The notes beneath the pieces were generated by a model. It saw nothing but the letters and a program-made list of their open reading frames with translations, was not told where the DNA came from and ran no database searches. A stretch of 64,000 nucleotides of DNA. It comes from Oscillospiraceae bacterium (GTDB lineage: Bacteria > Bacillota > Clostridia > Oscillospirales > Ruminococcaceae). Made by a program: the position numbers and the translations under genes. Within the stretch, counting starts at the first letter, position 1. Each line of letters starts with the position of its first letter. The DNA is taken from assembly GCA_022793675.1 (NCBI GenBank), contig JAAWDH010000003.1, positions 1 through 64,000 on the forward strand, in the 5' to 3' direction. Shown in pieces: positions 49,748 through 59,012 of this stretch.

Positions 49748-50441
49748 AACCGCCCTCCTGCCGCTCCGCCCTTGCCTCTTCCAAGAAGCCGCCGATCCTC
49801 TGGAATGTGCGCCGCAGGCGGGGATGGTCCCATGACTGCTTCGCCGTTTCAAGCAGCTGTTCCGCCTGGTCAAGCCGCCCTTGCCGCAGCGCTGCAAGGA
49901 CGTCCAGCGCCGCGATATTGCCGCCGCAGGACGTGTTATTCCTGAACTGCCCGAAAAGCGGCTGGCTTTCTTCGTAAAGCGCCATCGCTTTTTCATCCTG
50001 CGCCGCATAAAAATAGCTCATGCAGAGGTTCAGCCGGCGGACCAGCTTCGCCGCATTGCCCGCCAGCCGTTCTTCAGGCAGCCCCTCCAATACCTCAATG
50101 GCCGCGTCGTACTGCCCAACCTCAAAATACCCAGCAGAAAGGTTTATCTGCAAAATGTTCCGCAGGTTCTTCCCCTTAGCGCGCAGCAGCAGCCCTTTCA
50201 CGCCGTCAAGGTATTCCTGCGGCTTCCCCTCTTCGAGCAAAGCGGTAATCTGCTGCATTTTCTTCCGATAAGACCTATTGTAAAAAATACTAACCAGTAT
50301 AGCCCCTACCAGCAGCGCGGCTATGGTAATCCAGTAGCCGTAGAGGAAAGCTGTCCGGTTCATGCGCAGGCCGCTTTGGACGATGCTCAAAAGCAAGCCT
50401 AAGCCTATCCCAATGGCGGCTGCCTTCAGAAGGTTTTTCAA
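49731..50441 (-). CDS. Membrane protein with TPR-like C-terminal domain
   Basis: 236 residues from a TTG start at 50441, 5 bases after GGGGGTG. Two membrane helices (LKAAAIGIGLGLLLSIVQS; YGYWITIAALLVGAILVSIF), then ~170 cytoplasmic residues of paired helices (ILQINLSAGYFEVGQYDAAI; LNLCMSYFYAAQDEKAM; VLAALRQGRLDQAEQLLE), a TPR-like solenoid. It probably holds partners at the membrane. 34 bases after the 788-residue gene and overlapping the lipoprotein gene, so likely one operon. Confidence 0.68.
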   Translation of the reverse strand: MKNLLKAAAIGIGLGLLLSIVQSGLRMNRTAFLYGYWITIAALLVGAILVSIFYNRSYRKKMQQITALLEEGKPQEYLDGVKGLLLRAKGKNLRNILQINLSAGYFEVGQYDAAIEVLEGLPEERLAGNAAKLVRRLNLCMSYFYAAQDEKAMALYEESQPLFGQFRNNTSCGGNIAALDVLAALRQGRLDQAEQLLETAKQSWDHPRLRRTFQRIGGFLEEARAERQEGGYADLG

Positions 50442-50475
50442 AAAAACACCCCCGTTACAGAGCTTTTGAAAAATA

Positions 50476-52842
50476 TCATTCCTGTTCCATGCCAATTTTA
50501 AACGAAGATACAAATTTTTCAAGGCTTTTCCTGGCAATCTTCATTGCGTCTATAGAGTCTTCAAGCCCTTTTATTTCATCCGCAATCTTTTTCTTTTCCT
50601 TTCCACTGGCGACATCCGCTTTTAGCCTAAGCTTTGATAGTTCATTTTCCAATTTTAATATATTTTGTACATATTTTTCGCGGATGGTATCCGAATATTC
50701 AATATTATGTTCGTCATTTAGAAAAACTTCCCTTATAGAAACGAGAAGTTTGGCAGATTGCAAAATAACATTTCTCTTACCGCCAAGGTTGATTGCGCCC
50801 ACTGCGCCGCCGACGCCAGCGCCCATGCCAACGCCTAGGATAGCCCCGCCGCCAACAATAACCATTGTCCCGCCGGCCATCCCAGCTCCGCCAACTGCGA
50901 TTGCCCCGCCCCCTAAATAAGCAAGGCAAGCGCTGGTTAACGCCGCGCCGCTAAGCCCCGCAAAATTAGAGCCTACCAAGGCAACGGCTATTGCAGGCGC
51001 AAAAGCGCCCGCCGCCACAATCACAGCAATCGCTACTCCCGCCGTAATTGCTAGGGAAGTAAGGGCCGTTTTTAAAACTTCATTCAGTTCACGGAGCACC
51101 TTTTCGTAACATTTTCGCAGCCGTTTTACATAACCCGCCTGGTAATAGTCGTATTCAGAAAACATCATCTCCAAATAGCTGTCCCCTGCTTGTTTCCTTC
51201 CGTACTCACAGACGACGTTTTGAAGTTTCTGATATTTTTTACTTGGTATATCATTTCCTTTCTTATCTTGCTCAAGGCTAAGGGGATAATAAGGCTCAAA
51301 CAGCATCGCCTCAAGCAAAACCAAGCGGAACCATACACCTTCAGGCTCGCTTTCTTCAATTTTTTTCAACAATTCCTCTTCGGAATACCAATGGATTTCG
51401 GCCCCATCTGATTCAAGGAAACTCGAAAAACCATTCCCTATGTAGGTCCGCCACTCATTCAGCCAGTCCAGCTTCAGCTTCCTAACGCCTTCTGTATCGA
51501 TCGGCAGCTTTGTGCCCCAAGCATCATGAAAAGTCTTATGATACTCAAGATTATAAAGAATCTCAACCTGCGCAGCGGTCAGCTCAAACTGTTCCATCCC
51601 TGCGTCAGCCCCCAGCCTTTCATAAACCCGCCCGTCCTCCTGCGTATAAGCAAAACGTTTGATGTCTTCATACATCTGTTTTATTTTTTTGACGTGCCTA
51701 CCCTTTAAGCACCAGATTACATCCTTATGGATCGCCAAAGCAAAGCGCCCGACTCCGACATAGTTAACTGACACCCAGTACTTTTGGGTGATCACAGCCT
51801 CCCCAACGTCAACTGCTGCAAAAACGCCCGATGCGACTGTTATCATCCTATCAATTGTAGGGTTATCAACTGGTTTGACCGCCTCCCAGTTGAGCTGCTT
51901 TATATCTTCAAGAGAACGCACCGAATGCGCTTTCAGCTCCATCGCGAAACGGCGGATGAAATAAAACCCCCGCACGATACATTCATTGGCGATAACCGGG
52001 ACGGCCTGCCGGCCCAGCTCCGTAAGGATGCCCAATTCACTACGGAAGTCAAACCGTAAACCGGTTCCATCATCCTTTTGAAGCAGCGTCCCATTGAAAA
52101 GTTTGGATAAAAATTTTGACAGCGGAACCTCTCCAGCATGGATACTTTTAAAGATTGGAAGGGCTGAAAGCTCTTTTGCCAACGCCAATAGCGGGCCAGG
52201 TATCCCCATCCCGCCGCTTAGGCCAGCCGTCCTGCTGGAACCAGCCATATCGCTGACAAGATGGAAAAACCAGTAAAACGTCCCTTTCACGATCTTGCCT
52301 GGCACATCGCTGCCGATATACGCCATACTTTTCGACGATATATCTGCAACCAAAAAATTGCCGTGTACATCCGTCCCAAACGATTTCCCAGTAAATTGGG
52401 TAAGCAGGGAAAAAATCAACCCGATGGCGGTAGGATGATGGGCAAAATCCCGCAGATGGTGTTGGCGCGCACCGCCAAAATCAGACATATTGCCATCGCT
52501 GGGGAGCGGGAATTTTTGCTCTAAAAACTGAACGGCCGACCCAAGGTCATCGCTCTTACAGCCAAATATCTTAGCAGTCTTTTTGACAAAGCCGTCGATC
52601 TTGTCACTAGCAAAAGCCCTCCCCTGCTCCAAACTGAAATCGCCGACCCACAAAATATCAAGAGCGCCGCACAAAAGGCCCGAAGCAACTGAAATTAGAT
52701 AGTCCAATTGATCAGCATGGCTTGATAGCAAGTCAATTTGACAATCAAGATCGTAGATAATCTGATTTAAATCATAGGTACTGCCTGATGGGATTTCATT
52801 ATAAGGTACCAATTTTATCTGCAGCGGTTCGTTATTGGGCAT
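50476..52842 (-). CDS. Large membrane protein (788 aa), unknown family
   Basis: ATG with GGAGGAG 7 bases upstream. Residues 1-590 look soluble, with two short hydrophobic patches (ISVASGLLCGALDILWVGD near 50-68; TFYWFFHLVSDMAG near 185-200). Residues ~594-690 are a long Gly/Ala/Val-rich hydrophobic stretch with GxxxG-like spacing (VAIAVIVAAGAFAPAIAVAL; GGGAIAVGGAGMAGGTMVIV), enough for three or four helices. The end is a charged coiled coil (LENELSKLRLKADVASGKEK; ADEIKGLEDSIDAMKIARKS). The glycine-zipper core flanked by helices recalls pore-forming or toxin-delivery proteins, but no family is recognised. GC content is lower than that of the neighbours. Confidence 0.7.
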   Translation of the reverse strand: MPNNEPLQIKLVPYNEIPSGSTYDLNQIIYDLDCQIDLLSSHADQLDYLISVASGLLCGALDILWVGDFSLEQGRAFASDKIDGFVKKTAKIFGCKSDDLGSAVQFLEQKFPLPSDGNMSDFGGARQHHLRDFAHHPTAIGLIFSLLTQFTGKSFGTDVHGNFLVADISSKSMAYIGSDVPGKIVKGTFYWFFHLVSDMAGSSRTAGLSGGMGIPGPLLALAKELSALPIFKSIHAGEVPLSKFLSKLFNGTLLQKDDGTGLRFDFRSELGILTELGRQAVPVIANECIVRGFYFIRRFAMELKAHSVRSLEDIKQLNWEAVKPVDNPTIDRMITVASGVFAAVDVGEAVITQKYWVSVNYVGVGRFALAIHKDVIWCLKGRHVKKIKQMYEDIKRFAYTQEDGRVYERLGADAGMEQFELTAAQVEILYNLEYHKTFHDAWGTKLPIDTEGVRKLKLDWLNEWRTYIGNGFSSFLESDGAEIHWYSEEELLKKIEESEPEGVWFRLVLLEAMLFEPYYPLSLEQDKKGNDIPSKKYQKLQNVVCEYGRKQAGDSYLEMMFSEYDYYQAGYVKRLRKCYEKVLRELNEVLKTALTSLAITAGVAIAVIVAAGAFAPAIAVALVGSNFAGLSGAALTSACLAYLGGGAIAVGGAGMAGGTMVIVGGGAILGVGMGAGVGGAVGAINLGGKRNVILQSAKLLVSIREVFLNDEHNIEYSDTIREKYVQNILKLENELSKLRLKADVASGKEKKKIADEIKGLEDSIDAMKIARKSLEKFVSSFKIGMEQE

Positions 52843-52866
52843 TCTATCTCCTCCAACTAATCAAAA

Positions 52867-53667
52867 TTACTCTTTCAGGCTCAGCTCTGCCACCAACGGA
52901 AAATGGTCGGAGGGATAGCGCCCGTCCACTGAGCCTGTGTCGATATAGGCGTTCTCCACCTGGAAGTCGTCGGTGAAAAAGATATAATCGATCGGGCTGC
53001 GGCGGCTGATGCCGCTGAAGCCGTGATAGGTGCCGGTGACGCGGCTGCGGTCGAGGTAATCGTAAAGGTTGTGCAGCCGGATATCCGGGTAACGGTGGAG
53101 GTTTTCCGACAGGATCCGCACCGGAAGGCTATCCGGCGCAGCGTTCAAGTCGCCCATCAGCACCATCGGCAGCGGCTCTTTCTGGTTCAGGCGGTGCATA
53201 TACTCCAGGATGACCCGCGCCCCCAGCGTCCGGGCTGGGCCGCAGATATGGTCAAAATGGGTGTTGAAGATACGGATGCGGCGGCCCAGGCTCCCCACCT
53301 CCACCTCGCAGACCGTGCAGATCCGTGGGAAAACGGCGAAAAAAGCCCGGCTCCCCCGTTTTTCCGGATGATGGGACAACCAGAAAGTTTTGTCATAGCA
53401 GACGACGTTGTCGGCGCTGCGCACCAAAATCGCCGATTCTTCGTTGCCAAGGTCGCGGCTGCGGCCGAAACCAAAAACATTATACTCCCGCAGCAGACGC
53501 CGCAAGTCCTCCCGCATGGCCGGCATCAGCTCCTGTACGCCGACGATAGCCGGCCCAGCCTCCAGGATAATCCGCCGCACCAGCTCCCGCCGGTCCCGCC
53601 AGCGGTTATGCCTAGCAAGAAAAAAATCATGTTTCAGGTTAAACGACGCAATCCGAACCGATGACAC
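52867..53667 (-). CDS. Endonuclease/exonuclease/phosphatase-family protein
   Basis: 266 residues from a GTG start, 8 bases after AGGAGG. EEP-fold motifs: VRIASFNLKHD, AIVGVQEL (catalytic Glu), IFNTHFDH, LMGDLNAAPDS (Asp-Asn pair), and YPSDHFPLVAEL (Asp-His). It hydrolyses a phosphodiester in a metal-dependent way; DNA, RNA or lipid head groups are possible. No signal peptide. It ends 24 bases before the 788-residue gene start and may be the first gene of that unit. Confidence 0.9.
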   Translation of the reverse strand: MSSVRIASFNLKHDFFLARHNRWRDRRELVRRIILEAGPAIVGVQELMPAMREDLRRLLREYNVFGFGRSRDLGNEESAILVRSADNVVCYDKTFWLSHHPEKRGSRAFFAVFPRICTVCEVEVGSLGRRIRIFNTHFDHICGPARTLGARVILEYMHRLNQKEPLPMVLMGDLNAAPDSLPVRILSENLHRYPDIRLHNLYDYLDRSRVTGTYHGFSGISRRSPIDYIFFTDDFQVENAYIDTGSVDGRYPSDHFPLVAELSLKE

Positions 53668-53928
53668 GAAAGACCCCTCCTAAAATTCCCAGTATGTTCC
53701 ACTGCGTATGTCCGCCATGATGACGGTACGTTGGCAAACCGCAAGCCTGCCCCTTCTGTCAAAAAGAACGAAAGAAACTGCCAGATGGATTCAAAATCCA
53801 GCCGCCTTTTTTAATATCCTTGGCTTTTATCAATCCGCTGCAAAAATTGCCTGAAACCCGCCTCCTGCCAGGATATTCGGCAACAACCGGTTTCGCCCGT
53901 CCTACTTGCCGGCGCAAAGGCAAATCTC

Positions 53929-53959
53929 AAAAAGGGACAGGTTTCGGCTGCCCCTTTTC
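53929..53959 (-). terminator. Terminator of the tldD-pmbA operon
   Basis: Stem GAAAAGGGGCAG/CTGTCCCTTTTT on the minus strand with a wobble pair and CCGAAAC loop, followed by T's. The rest of the 53668-53980 gap holds a small TGGATT/AATCCA hairpin near 53785 and nothing else recognised. Confidence 0.72.
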
Positions 53960-53980
53960 CAGTTTATCCCGCCCAAGGCG

Positions 53981-55336
53981 TCATTCGCCGGCAATCGTCA
54001 AGCCGCTGACCAGCACCGTCGGCCCGCCGAACGCCGAGTCCACGCCGCTGAAGTCAATTTCCAGGTCGTCGGCAACCCCTTCGATATTTTTAAGCAGCTC
54101 AAAAAAGTTGCCAGCCACTGTGATCCCCTGTACCGGACGGGTAATTTTACCGCCCTCCACCAAAAAGCCCTTGGATTCCAGCGAAAAGTCGCCGGTCACA
54201 GCGTTTGCGCCGGCATGAGCGCCCTTCATAAAGGTAATCAGGACGGCGTCCCCCGCCTTGGCAAACAGCTCCTCTCTGGTGCAAGCCCCCGGCTTCAGAT
54301 AAAAGGTAAAGGGCGACACCGACACCGGCGAGGCGTAGGAGCCTTTGCTTGCGTTGCCAGTGCTTGCTACGCCGGCGCGGGCGGCGGTGCGCAGGTTGTG
54401 GAGAAGGGTGGTCAGCACGCCGTTCTCCACCACGTTTTTCACCTGGGTCTGGACCCCTTCCGCGTCAAAAGGCGACGGGAAACAGCTCTCCGGGTGGGCG
54501 GGGTCGTCGACAATCGTCACAGCCGGCGCGGCTACCTGCCGCCCTTCCATCCCCTTCAGGCGCGAAAGGCCGTCCTGGGCGTTTTTCGCTGAAAAAGCGG
54601 GGGCAAACACCGCAAGCAGCAGCGCCACCTGGCTTTTATCAAGCAGCACCTTGTAGCTGCCCGACGGTATCGGCCTGCCGCCCATCTGGGCAAGCGTTTT
54701 ATCCACCGCTTTGGCGGCAACGGCCTCTATATCCAGCTTATCCGGACCGGCAGCGGCTTTGACCGCATAATCGCTGTACTTTTCGCCGCTTTCGTCGGCA
54801 GCTACGATGCTGACGGCTGCAACCGCCGTACTGCCGCCTTTGGAAAGGCGCAGCCCCTGGGCGTTGGACAGGCGAACCACCCTGGCGTATTCGCCGATCT
54901 CCCCTTGGGCCATCTCCACCCGGCTGTCCTTGGCAAGCGCCGCTTTTTCCAGTTTCAGCGCATTTTCGATGTCCAGCGCCGTATTTGCGCCGGCATAGGC
55001 TTCCGGCTCGGCAGTCGCCGCGCTGCCGGAAGCGAGGAAGGCTTCGTCGCCCAGGTCGGTCGCATAGGCGCTCTGAAGCGCGCGCGCCACCAAGGCTGCC
55101 GCCTCTTCCTTGGTAAACAGTTCCGTCGAAGCGATGCCGATTTTGCCGTCGGCAATACACCGGAAGCAGACCCCTTCCGAGGTGGAGCTGGAAAATTTTT
55201 CAATTTCGCCTTCAAAGGATTCTACCTGGTCCGCCGAATCGCGCTGGTAATAAAGCTCGTATTCCCCAAGGCCCTTAGCCGCAGCCTCTTTGCAGACTGC
55301 CTCCTCAAAAGCGCCGTATCCAATAATCTGATCCAT
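53981..55336 (-). CDS. pmbA: TldE/PmbA-family metalloprotease-like subunit
   Basis: 451 residues. YELYYQRDSADQVESFEGEI and STSEGVCFRCIADGKIGIAST match the N-terminal swivel domain. GNASKGSYASPVSVSP, GAHAGANAVTGDFSLESKGF and the closing ITVAGNFFELLKNI are the PmbA blocks. PmbA lacks the zinc motif and works as the partner of TldD in peptide trimming. It lies 12 bases after tldD. Confidence 0.93.
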   Translation of the reverse strand: MDQIIGYGAFEEAVCKEAAAKGLGEYELYYQRDSADQVESFEGEIEKFSSSTSEGVCFRCIADGKIGIASTELFTKEEAAALVARALQSAYATDLGDEAFLASGSAATAEPEAYAGANTALDIENALKLEKAALAKDSRVEMAQGEIGEYARVVRLSNAQGLRLSKGGSTAVAAVSIVAADESGEKYSDYAVKAAAGPDKLDIEAVAAKAVDKTLAQMGGRPIPSGSYKVLLDKSQVALLLAVFAPAFSAKNAQDGLSRLKGMEGRQVAAPAVTIVDDPAHPESCFPSPFDAEGVQTQVKNVVENGVLTTLLHNLRTAARAGVASTGNASKGSYASPVSVSPFTFYLKPGACTREELFAKAGDAVLITFMKGAHAGANAVTGDFSLESKGFLVEGGKITRPVQGITVAGNFFELLKNIEGVADDLEIDFSGVDSAFGGPTVLVSGLTIAGE

Positions 55337-55348
55337 GCCGCTGCCTCC

Positions 55349-56731
55349 TTACTCTCTGCCGCCGACGGTGATTTCCCGCACCCGGATCATCGGCTGGCCC
55401 ACGTCGGTGGGGATAGAACCGCTCGATGCGCCGCACATCCCCTGGCCGCGGTCAAGGTTTTTGCCCACCATATCGATCTCCATTAGAATCTCCGAGCCTT
55501 TGCCGATCAGGCTGCCGCCCCGCACCGGCTCGCAGATTTTGCCGCCCCGGACCATATAGCCTTCGCTGACCGAGAAGTTGAACTCGCCGGTTACCGGGTT
55601 GACCGACCCGCCGCCCATTTTCTTGGCGTAAAGGCCGTAATCCATCGACGCGATGATCTCTTCGTCGCTGGAATCGCCGGGCGCAATAAAGGTATTGGTC
55701 ATCCGGGAGGTCGGCGCGTATTCGTAGGACTGGCGGCGGCTGCTGCCGTTGGCTGGAAGGCCCATGCGGCGGCCGTTCAGCTTGTCGACCATATAGCTTT
55801 TAAGGATGCCGTTTTCAATCAGCACTTTGCGCTGGGTGGGGACGCCTTCGTCGTCAAAGTTGACAGAGCCCCAGGCATTGGGGATCGTGCCGTCGTCAAT
55901 CGCCGTGACTTTTGCCGAGGCGATCTGCTGCCCCAGCTTGCCGGAAAACTGGCTCATATTGCGGGCGACGGCTTCGGCCTCCAGCGAATGGCCGCAGGCC
56001 TCATGGAAAATAACGCCGCCAAAGCCGTTGTCAATGGCCACCGACATCCGGCCGGCCGGGCAGTAGCCCGCGCTCAGCATAGTCACGGCCTGCCTGGCGG
56101 CAGAACGGCCGGTCTCGGCAGGGCTTATGGTGTCAAACAGCTCGTAGCCCATCAGCGCGCCGGGGCCTTCGGTGCCGGTCTGGTTGTCGGCGCCTTCGCT
56201 GGCCACAGCCGAGACGAAAAGCCTTGTCCGCACCTGGCGGTCGGTAAGCCGCACCCCGTCGCTGGTGGCAATCAGGATATTGCGGTCGACATCGGAAAGC
56301 CCTACCTGGGCCTGGCTGATCTGGGGGCTGTAATCCCTGGCCGCAGCATAAGCTTCCCGGATAATTTCGATTTTATGCGCAGGAGCCATCGACGAGCCGA
56401 TCTGCATGAAGGGGTGGATGTTGGGATAGGCCCGGTCAACCAGCTGCGGGCGCGCGCCGGCCCCGCCCTGCCCCAACGCCGCAGCCGCCCTGGCCGCCGC
56501 AGCCATCAGGTTTTCGGCCTGCAGGCCGCTTGACGACGCATACACCGACCGCGTCCCCTGAAAGACCCGGACGCCGATGCCACAGGAACAATTCCCCAGC
56601 ACGGTCTCAACCCGGCCGTCTACCAAGGCCAGCCGGTTGGTCAGCGTGTTTTCCGCAAAAATTTCGGCGTAATCGCCGCCGGTGGACAACGCCTTTTCCA
56701 GCGCTGCCTCCAGAATATGCGATGCTATCAT
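55349..56731 (-). CDS. tldD: TldD-family zinc metalloprotease
   Basis: 460 residues. The zinc motif HEACGHSLEAE is near residue 242, with the later Cys ligand in GQGMCGASSG near the C-terminus. NRLALVDGRVETVLGNCSCG is in the N-terminal domain, and FNFSVSEGYMVRGGKICEPV precedes the Cys. With PmbA it forms a protease chamber that degrades short peptides and matures some modified peptides. No modified-peptide precursor gene was recognised nearby. Promoter at 56803. Confidence 0.95.
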   Translation of the reverse strand: MIASHILEAALEKALSTGGDYAEIFAENTLTNRLALVDGRVETVLGNCSCGIGVRVFQGTRSVYASSSGLQAENLMAAAARAAAALGQGGAGARPQLVDRAYPNIHPFMQIGSSMAPAHKIEIIREAYAAARDYSPQISQAQVGLSDVDRNILIATSDGVRLTDRQVRTRLFVSAVASEGADNQTGTEGPGALMGYELFDTISPAETGRSAARQAVTMLSAGYCPAGRMSVAIDNGFGGVIFHEACGHSLEAEAVARNMSQFSGKLGQQIASAKVTAIDDGTIPNAWGSVNFDDEGVPTQRKVLIENGILKSYMVDKLNGRRMGLPANGSSRRQSYEYAPTSRMTNTFIAPGDSSDEEIIASMDYGLYAKKMGGGSVNPVTGEFNFSVSEGYMVRGGKICEPVRGGSLIGKGSEILMEIDMVGKNLDRGQGMCGASSGSIPTDVGQPMIRVREITVGGRE

Positions 56732-56802
56732 TTTAACAGGTTCCTCCTCTGCCGCTCAAATCGCCGCTGTACAAGAAGCTAGTATAAACTTTGAATAATT
56801 TT

Positions 56803-56831
56803 ATTTTATCATGGAAGGGGGCCATTGTCAA
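56803..56831 (-). promoter_or_regulatory. Consensus sigma-A promoter of tldD-pmbA
   Basis: On the minus strand TTGACA, 17 bp, TAAAAT. The -35 element reaches to within 17 bases of the stop of the upstream gene. Confidence 0.85.
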
Positions 56832-56847
56832 GCTTTACAACAGATTT

Positions 56848-57681
56848 TTACGGGACTATGCCAAAGTCGAATTGAAGCTGCTCCCCTTCCTGCGGGGGTT
56901 TCCAAACAGGGCCGATGGCCTCCACGACAAACCCGTTCCTGCTCCACAGCCACAGCGGGGTGCGGATATCGACCGCGCACCTGCCTGTCCCGGCAAGCGC
57001 CTGGTTCCACAATTCGCCGATTGTTTCGCGAATATCAGGGCTGTCCATTTCCTCCGGTCCAATCAGGCCCAGCCTGACGCTGGCTTGCAGAATATAGATG
57101 TCGGGGAAGACGGTGATATTCGACCTGTCTACAAACTGGATGTCGGTATATTGTTCCATTACATACAGCCAATAATCCATAAGTTTTGCACCGGACAGGT
57201 AGGGGAACATCCCTTTATAGCTGGTCATAAATTTCTTAATCGCCGCCACAGAATATTCGCGTGCGGCAAAAAAATTTTTGACGCTCCCGCCGGAATACTG
57301 GAAAGTCTCGCATAACTGGAACCAGATTTGCGGGTGCCTATTCGACTGGAGGGCTACTTTGTGTTTGAGAAGCCGCTCCCGCAGCCTATCAAGCCCCATC
57401 CTTAAAACAGCCCGCGGAACAAACACGTCGGCGGTTTCCTCGTCGAGATAAGTTTCTTTGGCAGCTTCCCAAAGCTGGTAAGCGTTTCTTTGGTAGTTCA
57501 GGGCCATCGGCAGCGTAAAGTAAAGGTAGTTTTCGTCTGAGCCGGCGTCCAGTTTAGGGTTGGCGTCTTCAGGCATAATTTTGCCGCCTAAAGCACCCGA
57601 TTGATGCAGTTTTATCAGCTGCTCAACTGCCGCTTGGACATGGAGGATTTTTTCAGGCGTTAGTATCCGGGTGTTGTTCAA
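56848..57681 (-). CDS. Conserved protein of unknown function
   Basis: 277 residues from a TTG start, 8 bases after GGAAGGTG. It is soluble, mostly helical, with characteristic runs: YLYFTLPMALNYQRNAYQLW, NRHPQIWFQLCETF, FPYLSGAKLMDYWLYVMEQY, and ITVFPDIYILQASVRLGLI. The Asn-Tyr-Gln-Arg-Asn and SGxKLxxYW features look like a conserved active-site or nucleic-acid-binding family, perhaps HhH-GPD-like, but I cannot name it. It stands alone between a terminator (57721) and the tldD promoter. Confidence 0.65.
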   Translation of the reverse strand: MNNTRILTPEKILHVQAAVEQLIKLHQSGALGGKIMPEDANPKLDAGSDENYLYFTLPMALNYQRNAYQLWEAAKETYLDEETADVFVPRAVLRMGLDRLRERLLKHKVALQSNRHPQIWFQLCETFQYSGGSVKNFFAAREYSVAAIKKFMTSYKGMFPYLSGAKLMDYWLYVMEQYTDIQFVDRSNITVFPDIYILQASVRLGLIGPEEMDSPDIRETIGELWNQALAGTGRCAVDIRTPLWLWSRNGFVVEAIGPVWKPPQEGEQLQFDFGIVP

Positions 57682-57720
57682 TAGTTAGGCACCTTCCTTA
57701 TGATAAAGTATGATTTCAAA

Positions 57721-57744
57721 AAGGGCTGGCGGCTGCCAGCCCTT
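57721..57744 (-). terminator. Terminator after the PTS IIC gene
   Basis: Perfect 10-bp stem AAGGGCTGGC/GCCAGCCCTT with a 4-base loop, followed on the minus strand by TTTGAAATC. Confidence 0.8.
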
Positions 57745-57748
57745 AGAA

Positions 57749-57851
57749 AGGGATTTCGCTTGCTGCGGCAAGCGACCAGGGCGCTGTCAGCTTTCGGCTT
57801 GACGAAAGCTGGACCCGCGATTTTTTGAAAAAAATCGAGTAAAACTTTTTT
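57749..57851 (+). repeat. Second repeat family, copy 2 (inverted relative to 43217)
   Basis: GGATTTCGCTTGCTGCGGCA, CAAGCGACCAGGGC, then an extra CTTTCGGC/GCCGAAAG hairpin absent from copy 1. It then runs GGACCCGCGATTTTTTG and AAAAAAATCGAGTAAAACTT. Flanks are near identical to copy 1, so the inner hairpin is an insertion or replacement. Confidence 0.8.
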
Positions 57852-57882
57852 CCTTGGCAATCTTAGGCTGGTTTTAGCTATA

Positions 57883-58938
57883 TCACAAAGCCAAATCCCC
57901 TTCCTTAATCCAGCCGATCCTACGCAGTACCAATCCAAATGCCCAGCAAAGTATCGCCGGCAAAATAAAGCTGACCATAATCAGCCCTATCCAGTCCATC
58001 GCGCCAATCGCCGCTTTCGCGCCCGACGCCACATCGTTTACCCAGCCGGTGTAAACGCCGATCTGCCCAACTAGGCCGCAGGTACCCATACCCGACGACA
58101 CCGCGGCCCCGTTCATTTCTAACTTAAACAGGCAGGTTGCAATCGGGCCGGTAATCGCTGAAGCAAGGATGGACGGGATCCAAATGCGGGGGTTTTTGAC
58201 GATATTGCCCATTTGCAGCATACTGGTGCCCAGGCCCTGGCTCACAAGGCCCCCGACCCCGTTTTCCCGCCAGCTAAGTACGGCAAAGCCTATCATCTGG
58301 GCGCAGCACCCGGCTACAGCCGCGCCGCCCGCCAAACCGGTCAGGCTCAACGCTGCGCAGATGGCGGCGGAGCTGATAGGCAGGGTCAGCGCAATCCCCA
58401 CCAGGACGGCCACCAGAATCCCCATCCAGAACGGCTGCAGGTCAGTTGCCCACATAACCATCTGGCCAAAAGCAGAAGCAGCTTTCCCCAACGGCGGCGC
58501 TATCAGCGTCGACAGGCCAACGCCGGCAAAAATCGTCACAAAAGGGGTCACCAGGATGTCTACCTTGGTTTCCTTGCTGACCGCTTTGCCAAGCTCTGCG
58601 GCAACAACCGCCACAACCAGCACGGCAAGCGGGCCGCCTGCGCCGCCCAAAGCGTTGGACGCAGCGCCGACTGCCGCTAAGCTGAACAGCACAAGCGGCG
58701 GGCAATGCAGCGCAAAGCCAATAGCGACCGCCATCGCCGGCCCCGCCATAGATTTGGCGTAGTCCCCTACCTCCGTCAAGTAGGGAAGCCCCAGCTGCGT
58801 CCCCAGCGTGCCGATAATCGTCCCTATCAGCAGCGACGCAAACAGCCCCTGGGCCATAGCCCCCATAGCGTCCACGCCATAGCGCCGGGCGGAAAACTCG
58901 ATGTCTTTGCGTTTCAGAAATGCTTTGAACTTTTCCAT
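57883..58938 (-). CDS. PTS sugar transporter subunit IIC (PTS_EIIC_2 type)
   Basis: 351 residues from the ATG at 58936-58938, 8 bases after AGGAGG. About nine helices. RKDIEFSARRYGVDAMGAMA at the start and the GLFASLLIGTIIGTLGTQLG helix are typical, as are GGPLAVLVVAVVAAELGK, KVDILVTPFVTI and GMGTCGLVGQIGVY. This family of stand-alone IIC-like proteins occurs in Firmicutes without IIA/IIB partners, as here. Substrate unknown. It has its own promoter and a structured leader. Confidence 0.88.
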   Translation of the reverse strand: MEKFKAFLKRKDIEFSARRYGVDAMGAMAQGLFASLLIGTIIGTLGTQLGLPYLTEVGDYAKSMAGPAMAVAIGFALHCPPLVLFSLAAVGAASNALGGAGGPLAVLVVAVVAAELGKAVSKETKVDILVTPFVTIFAGVGLSTLIAPPLGKAASAFGQMVMWATDLQPFWMGILVAVLVGIALTLPISSAAICAALSLTGLAGGAAVAGCCAQMIGFAVLSWRENGVGGLVSQGLGTSMLQMGNIVKNPRIWIPSILASAITGPIATCLFKLEMNGAAVSSGMGTCGLVGQIGVYTGWVNDVASGAKAAIGAMDWIGLIMVSFILPAILCWAFGLVLRRIGWIKEGDLAL

Positions 58939-58952
58939 AACTGCTCCTCCTT

Positions 58953-59006
58953 CAATCCGGGGCAAGCCGTTGGATTGCCCCCATTCGCGGCGGCCTTTCT
59001 GCCGCC
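58953..59006 (-). promoter_or_regulatory. Structured leader of the PTS IIC gene
   Basis: Two hairpins: GGCGGC/GCCGCC (58989-59006) and GGGGCAA/TTGCCCC (58959-58981). An alternative pairing, CAATCC with GGATTG (58953-58977), shares bases with the second. The structure ends 5 bases before the AGGAGG ribosome site. No known riboswitch matched. Confidence 0.4.
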
Positions 59007-59012
59007 ACCTTT

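Noticed and set aside
48947..50008. Longer lipoprotein frame starting about 87 codons upstream
   Set aside because: The extension is Arg-rich shadow of the TPR-like gene; the signal peptide and lipobox fix the start at 49747.
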